This document shows positions 11,746 through 22,065 of a stretch of 64,000 bases of DNA, piece after piece (the stretch's first letter is position 1; each line of letters begins with the position of its first letter). The position numbers and the translations under genes were made by a program. The notes below the pieces were generated by a model that saw only the letters and a program-made list of their open reading frames with translations, made no database searches and was not told where the DNA came from. The DNA is taken from positions 4,408,339 through 4,472,338 of the forward strand of contig CAJINV010000006.1 in assembly GCA_905178155.1 (NCBI GenBank), in the 5' to 3' direction. This DNA is from Amoebophrya sp. A120. Its lineage: Eukaryota; Sar; Dinophyceae; Syndiniales; Amoebophryaceae.

Positions 11746-11995
11746 TGCAAAAATGTCTGGGTCTGGAAGAATGCAAGTTTGTCATGCTTGTCTGGCATGA
11801 CTCGAGAATCTGTGTTGCATAGGCACGAAAGAGCCCTCTTTACTGTCACGCGAAAAGGCAGTTTGCCTTTGCCATGCGGAATACTCAAGACATGGCAGCC
11901 ACAAAATTTGTCATGCTTATCTGCGTACCGCGGCGCGTCTATCATTCACTTTTAACATTACAAGTTTCCAGACCCAGACATGTTTCCATTTGATA
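11739..11995. mobile_element. Introner family A outside a recognisable gene
   Basis: Complete TIRs (TATCAAATGCAAAAATG to TTTCCATTTGATA). The TSD ACATA is perfect (11734-11738, 11996-12000). It sits within the ~270-bp repeat, where no coding frame is visible on either side. It may lie in a non-coding transcript or in plain intergenic DNA. Confidence 0.88.
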
Positions 11996-12120
11996 ACATA
12001 GTATGATCCAAGAGGCGACGGATNCCGCGGCGCGTCTATCATTCACTTTTAACATTACAAGTTTCCAGACCCAGACATGTTTCCATTTGATAACATAGTA
12101 TGATCCAAGAGGCGACGGAT
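11928..12120. repeat. 96-bp duplication flanking N 12024
   Basis: 11928-12023 recurs as 12025-12120. The copies are separated only by the N and start in mid-introner. This is the third contig overlap of the same kind. Confidence 0.85.
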
Positions 12121-13564
12121 ATTTATGATTAGCTACGATACCAAGTATGCATCAAACTACAGTGCGACGAGTCTTAATTCCATAAACGATCCTCCGGCTA
12201 CTTTGATGCTGGAGTAAATACTTACTTAAAACAAAAAACTACACCTAGGTGTAGTTTCGGACCACGATGAGGGGGCGAGCAGGTGAATCCATGTATGGAT
12301 CACATTGACTGCTCTATCGAACTACAAGCGGATATGAGGTGGAAGATCTTGCAGAAGCGGAGCCGTTATGCTATTGGTTTTTTCGAAAAACAAAGCCACA
12401 CGACACGACACGACACATGAAAGGTTCTTATCAAGAAATACAAAGAAGTTAAGAAAAACTTTGGAGTTCTTCTTGCTGATAGCCATGGCTGTTGTAAGAA
12501 GTACTAGCTGTGCTTTAGCGCTATCTTCTGTAGTGATGTGGAAGTAGCGCCATGAGAGAAAAATTATAGCGCCACCTGTGATAGTCTTCGTCTTCACTGA
12601 AGCCGCTTGGAGCTCCAAGATTTTGAAGTCGGAGAAGGATTTTGTTTCGATCTGGGAAGAAAAAAAGCACTTTGTGGTCCCTCTTCGTGATCATGCGCAT
12701 CGAGAGGCACCTACTGCCTTGTGGCATCGTCCAAAAGCTAATTTATACTTTGTTCCACACAGACCGTGCCCGTTCCGAGATCAGCATAGGTTCATCTCCT
12801 CTTCTTTGGATAGTATTCCACAAACACATGAATAGCCCGGCTCTAGTACTCATCTCACAAGATCCTCGAAATGTACTTGGATCAGAATTATTCAACAAGA
12901 TCAAGAGACAGCCCGATCGTCAGAAAAGAGATGAGCGTGAGATCCGCTGGAAAATCTTCGCAAGAGATCGACAATAAGATAGATCGTCCCTAATAGATCC
13001 TTTATTTCAAGAATTTTCGAACGAGCTGGCCTGTGGTTCATCTCCGCGACAAAATGTCTTTGCAAAAACGAGGCAAAGAGCCTCGATTTACATACCACGA
13101 TTAGGTGATTTAGATTTTTTGTTTGTCTCCAAAAATTCAGTTGAAGCAGGTCATCGTAGCTTGCTGATACCATATTACATCAAAGCTTTCCAAAAATATC
13201 CTCAATTGCTTTAGGTTAGTCTTGTAATCTATTAGTTTTTTCGAGCCACAGCTTTTTTATGTTCTTTGGCCTTACCGCTTTCCTTTTGCATTTATTGCAT
13301 ACGTTTTCTCGTCAAAAAACAAAAAGTAGTCATATAGCGCGACAATAGCTTCTTTTTGTACTATCGAGCGATAAACATAAAACGATTCATAATTTTCTTC
13401 AAAACGGCCACTGCGTCAATCGGTGACTGATAGCACTAGTAATTCTCGAGCGAGTTGTAGTTCCCAACTTCTAGAGCTTCGCTTCTGAAGTTGTACAAGA
13501 AACTTTCACTACTTTTATTTCATTTACGAGTAGTTACAAAGTCTAAATATCGAAAAAAAAAAAA
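12121..13564. other. Intergenic region with diverged repeat copy and a palindrome
   Basis: 12121-12345 is a diverged copy of the ~270-bp repeat. A perfect 22-bp palindrome centred on CACCTAGGTG lies at 12236-12257. Short CACGA repeats lie near 12402. The rest is AT-rich with no supported gene; a 111-codon frame at 12642-12977 has no recognisable features. Confidence 0.6.
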
Positions 13565-16500
13565 ATGAGATCTACGGCGACGAGGGTTGTTCCCGCGGCA
13601 GTCTCGAGGGCGGGGTCTCTGGCTGTTTTCTTTGATCTGTTCTTTACTATTACATTCACAACGCCGAAAAGCTCCTGCATTGTTCACGCCGCTTCCGCTT
13701 CCGACACGACAACTTCTTCCACCAGCACACCCGCCGCCCGTCGCGCCAAGCCCAAGAAGTTGGGGAACGCGGTTCTGGCGCCGAAAGCCGGCAGCGAGAG
13801 GGAAAAGCAGGAAGAACTTAGAAAGGAATTTGCACAGAAAGAAAAGGAGGAAGAGAAGCAAAAGCTTTCTATCTGGTTAGAAACCCACGGGGAAGCCCAG
13901 AAAGCGGCGTTTCAGCTATTGTGAGGAAAAATCCCCCCTCCCCATATCGAAAAGGTACGTCGCAGAAAATTTGCAATGCTGATGTGCGACCACAAATCAC
14001 CTCTGTCTTGCAAGAAGGCAATTCCACAGACAACCGCCGCACTATGCAGGTGGTTTGTGATGCTGTTGGGCCTACAGCGCAGACGTTTCTCATGCTAAGA
14101 GCCTAGCCCAAAACCTACCTACTCAGGCTGAGTATGGGCCTGCAGTCCTCTCCAGCAAGACAAATCTGATTTGTGTACGCAAATCCAGCATCGCAGACCT
14201 CGCTTTGATGTGGGGTGGGGGGATTTTTGATTTTGATATCAGCTCGTGACGGAAAGGGAGTATTTGGACCGGTTCCGCGCGCCCGGGGCGAAAGGGACGG
14301 AGAAGATTTTGAAGGATTTAACAAAGCATGTGAGAACAAGAAGTCGAGGACGACAGGACCACAGACAGCAGGAGCAGATAACGCAGGTAGACCAGATCCT
14401 GCGGAGGCAGCAGGAGGCAGAGTTTTACGCAGAGCTGGCGAATCTGAAACAGTCCGGGCGGGAAGTGGTGTACAAGGAACAAGAGAAAATGTTTCAAACA
14501 TGTTTTCAAGCGGTCAAGGAACTCCACGATACATCAAAAATCAAATCTTCGGCGAGCCCGGGCTGGATCCAGCTGATGACGGAATTGGCAGAAGTTCACG
14601 AGCGGAAGCAGCTGTCGGTTGGGCTGTTGAAGAGGAGGACGTCTTCTGCAACTACTATTGCCACGAAGATGAACGACAGTGAAGATCGTGCTGGAAACAA
14701 GGTGGAAATAAAGCGTACTACTCGTAGCGGTAGTCGCAAGAAAGACAGAAGAACCACGAGTCCAGCCAGAGGGTCGCTCTCTCGTCGGGCAAGAACGTCT
14801 TCCCAAGAACGGGACATAAGCACACATTATTTATTTCAGCAGTGGAAAAAATACGACGATGAAGAGGCTCTTCTTGAAGGTGAGGCAGCTACATCCTATT
14901 ACCACCAGAGCCAGTACCTGCTACAGAAAATCGTGCAAATTTATGCTCCTAGTCCAACCCTGCGAACCGGTTCAACTACGCCTTCGCCCGCCTCACTGGA
15001 GTATTACAACAGTACCATAGCAGGAGGAGCGCACAATAAACCACGGACATCCACTATTCCATTCGTATTCGAAGACACTAGCACCTCAGGCGCCAAGAAA
15101 GAGAGTTCTGGCAACCATCAAAACGCTTTGCTAGAGTCGTTTTTGCAGAAATCGCAGTGCCGGGAGTACTTTCAGCTAATGGAAATTCCGGGGAGAACCA
15201 AATCCGAATGGAACAAGGTGAAACAATTGATAGTCGGAGCGGGTTTGTGCACCGCCCCGGACGTCCGGAGGAATTCCTTTTCATCATCTGTGGAAGACGG
15301 TAATGCTTCTACTCCGTTGAATGAATCCCCGGAGAGAGTGGCGGATAAGAAGCGATACGTGCAGGAGAAAAGACGGCTGTATTTCAAGCTTATCGGAGTA
15401 GAACAAGGGGAGCTCAATGAGGCTGCAGATGAGCCTATGACGGACGTCGCGGCCACGGGTGCTGGGACTGTTGCTGCCTCGGCGAACAAAGGATTTTTGC
15501 TGAAGGAGGGACAGGGTAGTGGAGCAGATCACCAAGAACCGGGAAAAGATGTCAAAGGGCTAGAAGTGCTATCTCCTCTGCGGCGAGGTTCTTTTTCTTC
15601 CTCCCGAGCTGCGACCTCTGTACCATCGTCCTCCAGGAGCCCCAGTACGCGGTATGCATCGTATGTGAGCAGTTGCACTTCGCGGCGCAATAGCTGCAGC
15701 ATCGATGACGACGTTTTCATGACAGGCAGCTTGAGCAGCGGAGAGCAAGGTGCAATATCAGCTGGCTCACGGTTCGGGAGCCATGCGAGCTTTCAGAGCC
15801 TGCTTTTGCAGGAAGATCCGATCAGTCGTCCGGCTCTCAGGAGTCCCTCGCCGGCGCTCTCTGCAGCATTGGGAGCCGTTAGTACTGTCGAGGATGAGGA
15901 TAAGGACCATGATCTTGTAGTTCACGGTCCTTATACAACCGACAACAGGTGTACTAGCCGTGTCCCGTATGTTCCAAGCGAGGACGCAGCGGTACACCTT
16001 CTGCCTTCAGCCAAGCCGTCTTCGTCATTTGCAGTGCATATGGACGACGACGAGGTGCCGCAAAGCAAAAAGCATGCTCCCACCACCAGAATTGCAACGC
16101 CGCCGTTGTTTCCCGTGGCAGAAGAGGGCGGGGGTTCTATTGGTGCTGTTGTTCTTCCCATGGCCGCCAGCGCAGCAAGTTCTTGTACTACTATGCCGAC
16201 AAAACAAATTAATGACGCGCGTGATGTTATCCTATTTAAAAAACGTCCCCACCCCATAGTTGTAATGCAAATCTGCATGCTGAAAATGTTTCTCATGCGG
16301 AGCCCCATGAGAAGCATTTTCCAATCGTGTTTTGAAATTTGTCATGCTCCAATCAGCATGGTATGCTAGATCTGTGATGCTGCTGAGCTAGCTCAAACAG
16401 CACTACACTACGAAATTGATTGAGTGCGCCTTTAAGTACAGTGTAGCATGACAAATTTTCCGAGCGCTTTCTGATGCTTAGCGCGCAATACAAACTGCGA

Positions 16501-17127
16501 TGCTTCATGGCGAAACTGTGGCGCTCTTGTTGCTTTTATGCAATACAGATTTTTAAGGAATGGTGGACACGCAACACAGATTCAACCTTTCCAGACCCAG
16601 ACATATTTGCGATGCATATGCTGTTCGAAGTCCTCATGCGCACGGTTGGAAAGGACTATGACAAGATTACTACAACAAGAGCTCCTACCTCTGAACATGA
16701 GCCGAAAAAAACACACCAGCACTCGGAAGTGAAAGAAGCCGAGCGAGTGTTGCTGCAAGTGCTGCAGACTTGCGTCGATTTGAACCCTTTTTTGAAGTTG
16801 TACGGGGAAGAAAGTGTGGCGAAAGTGCTGCGGTTCTTCGTGAATATGAAGACACAGATGAAAGGTGGTCGTGAGGACGAAAATCTACGAGAGGGCCCTC
16901 GTGCTGACCACCCTGTTCAAGAAGTACGTGCTGTCAGTACGAGTCACGCGACCTCCTCGTCCTCGCACGCTACTACTCTGACAACAACTTCATCTCCGGA
17001 TGTTCCTGCGACAACTTCTTCTTCAACTTCTAGAGGGGCTGGGCCTGGGGAAACTAGTACAACCAGAAATAACTACCGTCGCACCTGGGCCAGCCTACTT
17101 GACACAGTGCGGTTTGATCGCATCTAG
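13565..17127 (+). CDS. Gene 2, unknown protein with N-terminal hydrophobic segment
   Basis: Exons: 13565-13916, 14244-16227, 16620-17127, giving 947 residues. The first ATG (13565) follows an A-run and is the most upstream in frame. Residues about 18-32 (SLAVFFDLFFTITF) form a hydrophobic stretch consistent with a signal peptide or anchor. It is followed by a basic, K/E-rich, probably coiled-coil segment (residues ~75-120). The middle is charged (EREYLDRFR; QQEQITQVDQILRRQQEAEF) and helical in character. The C-terminal half is S/T-rich and low in complexity. I recognise no domain. The first intron is a clean family B introner. The second is a chimera (see 16228-16619), and its exact edges are the weakest part of the model. 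The acceptor at 16620 is chosen because it keeps frame (NDARDV|LFEVLMR). Confidence 0.75.
13917..14238. mobile_element. Introner family B (gene 2)
   Basis: TATTGTGAGGAAAAATCC to GGATTTTTGATTTTGATA. The TSD TCAGC is perfect (13912-13916, 14239-14243). The frame restored is AAFQ|LVTERE. The shortest reading of exon 1 ends at an in-frame TGA inside the element, so unspliced RNA would give a 118-residue product. Confidence 0.92.
16228..16618. mobile_element. Chimeric introner: family C left end, family A right end (gene 2)
   Basis: The left end (TATCCTATTTAAAAAACG, then CCCCACCCCATAGTTGTAA) is family C. The right end (CTTTCCAGACCCAGACAT, ending GATGCATA) is family A. The flanks GATGT and TGCTG do not match as a TSD, and the element-plus-5-bp rule breaks the frame here. 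An intron of 16228-16619 keeps frame. Recombination between two neighbouring introners with loss of the DNA between them would explain this. Confidence 0.7.
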
Positions 17128-19122
17128 CGTCCATGTGGAGTTTGATGCGTAGTAGGAGCGGATTTCATATATGTTCATAGGTTTATTCCAGGAGCGAAGA
17201 AGGTAAGAGGTGTCTGGAATGAATCAGATTTTAACTCATCGCAAATAAGGTTCTTGACAAAAAAGGAAGAGCAGTGCCCTTTATTTGGATAGACTAGCAA
17301 CTTTTTAAATTTTCCGCGTATAATCATCTAGCTATAGGTAGCGCGCTCGTTGAAGCTTGCCTGTGCTTGCAGTTTGCAAGGCTGCGGGTAAGTAGTCGGG
17401 CCAGGGCTTTTGATACCAGGCCGCTATGTAGTTTTTCATAGCAAAAAAAAATACAACGAAATTTTGTTTTTTTTTCCCTATTTGTTGGGCAAGTAAGTAA
17501 CTTAAAAGCGACAATTTGTTTCTCCGAATAACCACGTGCGAAAGTACTATATCTTTCTAGGATAGAAAGTCACGATAGTACAGCCCGATATTAGTTTTTG
17601 CAGCTGTATAGGCTCGCACGAGATGAGGCGAACGAGTGCGGGCTTTTTTTTTGTCTTTTTTACGCTTCAAGTGAAGTAGACGATGAGCTAGGTAAGAAGA
17701 GCTACACGTTGCGATTATTATATCGAGACTTGCTATAGCGACTAAGTGTATGGCGTTTTGATTTATTTTCCCGCTCGTTTAATTCTATCACTTCTCCGCT
17801 TGAGAAATAATACAAATAAATTGATTCGAGAAAAGCGCCCAGCATGATTTTCCTTTTATTATTGATGTTTTTGTTTTTCGTCCAAGACTAGATGTAGTAT
17901 CAAGAAGCGGGGCCGCATGCAGATGGAAGCATGTTTATAGTAGGAAGCCTAGCCCTGAAGATAAGGATAACCAGAGCCACACTTTATTTTCCCGGGATAG
18001 TATGAAGCATCAGACGTCTTTTTTAGGACATCTAATGCAACGTGAAAACCCAAACGAGCAGCTGCAGGTCCAACGCGAAAAGTAGTTGTCGACCATTTGT
18101 ATGCCTCCTGCCAAAATGGTGATGGGAAAGGAACAAACCGTGACTCAATATAATATCCGAAATCTCTAGCCATGAATTTTTGTACAATTTTTACATGCTA
18201 TCCAACTTTTACCAGCCACTACCGTACTCACTATCCGTATTTACTAGCCTATGAAGTTGTTGTACGTAAAACTTCAAGAACAATTCCGGCTCACACAATT
18301 TTTATACCGGACGAATATTATACAATTTTTATGCCGCGCAATCTGTAGTTGTCTTCCTTCGTATTGAATATTGGTTCGGTGACCGAACTGTAATACGAAC
18401 AGATCCACTTCTCCTGAGAATGTTTCTTTAACAACTGCTGGTGCATGTATCATTTTATTTTTTAGGACAACAAAAAGAACAAAGTAAAAATCAAAAACAA
18501 ACTCTACATCAAGGTCAACAACAAACTCACACTTCCTTTTATCGCACTAGGCGGCCCACCGATGGCGAAGATTCTTCTAATAAACGCACAACTTCATGGG
18601 AGGACACAATATACGATACTTCGATAGTACCGTCAGCACGATGAATCTGTTTGCAGAGAAGTTCGGTGGGCCTGCAGATTGTAGAAGGAACAGTATAGTT
18701 TTTGGAGCCCAGGCTAATTTCTAACTAACAGGGGCGAACGAGAAGAAATCGGAAAAGAATGAATCAAGAGAAGGAGTGGGGGAAAAATTATAATCTTCGA
18801 GTTGCACTGCTGCTCTGTTTCACCGTGCCGCAACTTCCTCGAAGTGGGTGCGACCTGGAGCTTCCTTAATGTGCCGGGGGGAGTTTTGTTCGACCACTGC
18901 TAGCCCGATTTTTATTCGTTGCCGTCGCTGGTGGTGCTGCTTTTGCGACCACAAGGGACTATAATATGACCAGAACCAGATCAGGACCACCAGCTCTAAT
19001 ATAATTGCATGACTTTTTGTTCCAATGCACTTCCATGATGCGACAAAGATATGAGCCGGAGTTGTCGAAGGTCTTCGTCTACCACTACTCTGCAAAAGAG
19101 CCGACAGCAACAGGCGCGTTAT
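17128..19122. other. AT-rich intergenic region, no gene seen
   Basis: No frame with plausible composition, no introner TIR and no RNA gene that I recognise. Short frames at 17949-18173 (minus) and 18441-18644 (plus) lack any support. Confidence 0.65.
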
Positions 19123-20374
19123 GAGGGTCGATTGACCATAACCATTCAGCCCATTTAAGCCATTCGTAAAAAATGAAAAGCAAAATCGTAGGGCCTTGCT
19201 CTCCGGGGACTTTTCCTGGGGGCAGGCTGGTTGCCAGTATAGACCTACCCCTCGGCGTTGCGGAGCCTGTCTGCCTCGTCTCCGAACTTCGGGGTGTGGT
19301 CTCGCAGCTTAGCGGCGGGCTCCCCGTCATGGCGCGGAAAAATAACCGAAAATGACAATGGGCCGAGCTGGAACGAGACAGCTTTTTGATGAACAATTGC
19401 AGGCGTAGCTACTTCGTTTTGACTAAATTCGGACCATCTTTCGTTGCTGCAAAATTGCGAGCTTCGGTACGTTTTTTCGATTTCGGCCGCCCCGCGCGGC
19501 GAGAGAATTTGTTGAGAGAGGAAAAAAAGCAGCGCCTTCCAGCCCAAAAAAAAAAAATCTAGCTCAAAGCGCGCGCTGGCCATCCGGGCCATTCGAGCCA
19601 TTCGCGTGGGCCGCCCGGGAACGGCCGGCGCACCGTTCAGGGGCAGTCCATTCGACCCATTCGCGCGCGCGAACGGCCCGAATGGGCTGAATGGGTCGAA
19701 TGGATCTAACGGCCTGAATGGCTCGAGTTTCCGGTCCATTTAGGCCTGTAAGGTGGGCCGCTCGGTCCATTCGGGCCCTGCGAATGGCCCGAATGGGTCG
19801 AATGGCTCGAATGGGTCGAGTGGCTCGAATGGATTTCCGGTCGTTTTCCGAATGGATCGAATGGCCCGCGGCTGAACGGGCCCGCGGGCCGGCTGGGCCG
19901 GTCTGGTCCGAAGGCCCGGCCGTCTGGCCGGAAGCGCTGTGGCGGAGGGCCGGGCGCCTCGTTTGCGTCATATTTTTTTGCCTGCTTGCAGGACGACGGA
20001 ATCGAAAATGCCATAGGAGCGGAGGGGAGCACTGGCGGGCGTAGCTGGTATCTTGCGCTGCATGCGCGTGGGCCCTTTGATCGGGCCAAGCCTCGGGTCG
20101 TCGCTTCGCCACCATGGCGTCTCGGCTTGGGTTCACGGGAGTTGTGCGAGGCGTGGCGCACCAGGTCCCAGGTGGAGATAATATGGAGCAACATTGTTGT
20201 CGGGCTGCGTGGAGATGAATGGCCGAAACGTTCAGCAGTGCCACGACCGGGAACACAGATGGCGGACCAGCTGGCCCCGGGACCATTTTGGCTCAAGTTG
20301 GTTTGCATTGAAAATATTTTTTTTTTTCTTCAATGGCCTAAATAGCTCGAATGGTTATGGTCAGTCTGACCCTC
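19123..20374. mobile_element. 1.25-kb TIR element with GAATGG repeats
   Basis: The left end GAGGGTCGATTGACCATAACC (19123) is mirrored at the right by GGTTATGGTCAGTCTGACCC followed by TC (ending 20374). Similarity continues for about 50 bp. The inside is GC-rich and dominated by a degenerate ~10-bp repeat, GAATGGNYCG, on the right side of 19560-19860 and by its reverse complement on the left, so the region can fold back. AGGCGCG occurs just outside both ends and may be a remnant TSD. No transposase is encoded; the long frames on both strands are products of the repeat. Confidence 0.65.
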
Positions 20375-21341
20375 TTGAGGCGCGGTTCTGGGAGTGCGAT
20401 CTAGCAACTACTTGATTTTTATTTGGTGAAGTAGATGTAGGCCATGACCAGTCATTGACTTATTCTAGCAGCACAGTCAGGGCGCTGCAAGTTCTTTGGT
20501 GCGGATGGAAAGGCTCTCCATCAAAGATCTATCGATAAGGAGCAAAACACGCAGAGAGTATTTTTGATTGAAAATCTGCACTCGCCCGATGGACGCACGA
20601 GACGAAATTCCGGCACGAGTATTAATTCATCACTTCTTCAAGATCTATCGCTGGTACAACAAGAACTTTAGCGCAACAAGAAGTGACCAGTCCGTCTCTG
20701 GATCTCTTCGTATTATTTGTGCCCTGGTTCTTTCTCTGGATCTCATCTTTTGGTAGTTGGGCGTCAGGAGCTCTTTCTCGATCTAGTACGAATTTTATAT
20801 GATTTTTCGCCGCAGTTGCAGTAGCAGGAGCACGACCACGAGATCTACTGTAGGCATATGTTTTCACTTTACTTACGCATTTTCGTAGCAATATGGTTTT
20901 TATTCTTAAGCTCGAACGCATTGCAATAAAATTTTTCACCTACCAAAAAACCACACAGGCCGCTCAACTTCGAGGGGACTAAAAATTTATAAAGAATTTG
21001 TGACTGATGTAGATCAATCAAGATAAAACGAACCAACGACAACATTTCTGCTGTAGCGGTTTGTGTACTTCTACAAGAATAGCACGGAAAATTTTCAAGA
21101 ACACCTGAAAAAGCGCCTTCAAGAAACTAAGCTCTAGCACCACTTATAGAAAAAGAACAACATAAAAAGGCGATAGGGCAATTTCACTGATTCAATTTCA
21201 CGACGACAATTCCGTAGTCGAAGCAAGTTTTTTATCTTTGATATCACGACAAATGTTATCTTGTGTCATCTGTAAGTGTTTTTGTTTCCAACTTCGAAAA
21301 TAAGGTAATAAAGCGAGCATCTCTACTGTACGTGTAAAATT
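20375..21341. other. AT-rich intergenic region, no gene seen
   Basis: Short frames only (for example 20568-20756 plus and 20622-20939 minus), without recognisable content. It lies between two mobile elements. Confidence 0.6.
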
Positions 21342-21504
21342 AAATGTATGCCCGGGCAGTAGCAGGCTAGCGAGCCTGTGAGTCTAGGCTGAGGCTGGTC
21401 GGGCGGTATTTTATGTCTGTCCAAGCCCAGCCCTTCTCCGGTAGCCAGGGGCTTGATGATTGTGAGGGTGAACCTCGTCCCGTTCTGGGTCGAAGTTTGT
21501 TTCC
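21342..21504. repeat. Split direct repeat A1
   Basis: 163 bp starting AAATGTATGCCCGGGCAGTA and identical to A2 as far as I can compare. It marks the left end of the element. Confidence 0.92.
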
Positions 21505-21549
21505 TTTCTCTCTTGCCCCCAGGGAGTAACGCCCCTGCCGTTGGTAGTA

Positions 21550-21800
21550 AGTTTTGGTCCATCCGCCTCAGGAAAGTGTCTCTCATCCGCTTGTCGGAAA
21601 GTTTGGTATCATCCGCTTTGCGGACAGTTTTGGATATCCGCTTTGCGGAAAGTTTAGCCCAATCCGCGTTGCGGACTGACAGTTTTTGGCTTGACCCAAT
21701 CCGCTTTGCGGACTGACAGTTTTTGGTTTGGCCCAATCCGCTGTGCGGACTGACAGTTTTTGGAATGAGTTTCTGGTCTATCCGTTGAGCGGATAGCTTT
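21550..21800. repeat. Hairpin array: TCCGC-TTTG-CGGA units
   Basis: At least seven short palindromes of the form ATCCGCTTTGCGGA (variants TTGT, GTTG, TGTG, GTTGAG in the loop) are spaced 30-55 bp apart. Several are followed by CTGACAGTTTTTGG. The array lies between A1 and the recombinase gene. It may be recombinase binding sites or an RNA structure. Confidence 0.8.
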
Positions 21801-22065
21801 TGACCTCCCTGATGGTGCTCTCGCTGTCAAGAACAGCGAGAGTACGTAGATCATGCGGTCTCGCCTTGCTTTGGGAAGGAGGGTCGTTTGGCACTGGCGG
21901 TTCGAACCCGTTACCCTTGCGAACTTTTTCCCAAGCCATGGCGCTTGGCTTTTGGTGGTATTATGGTCTTTATTTTGATCCTCAAAGAAATCCCATTGCA
22001 ACGCGAGGCCGCAAGGCTCAGCCTAGATCTAGAATGAGGCTCTCTTTTAGTCTCCGCTCCCTGGA

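Noticed and set aside
12642-12977. 111-codon plus-strand frame in the intergenic region
   Set aside because: No recognisable domain, overlaps other short frames, and is not linked to any introner junction.
19564-20286. 240-codon minus-strand frame rich in R, P, A and S
   Set aside because: Runs through the GAATGG decamer field with overlapping frames on the other strand; composition reflects the repeat.
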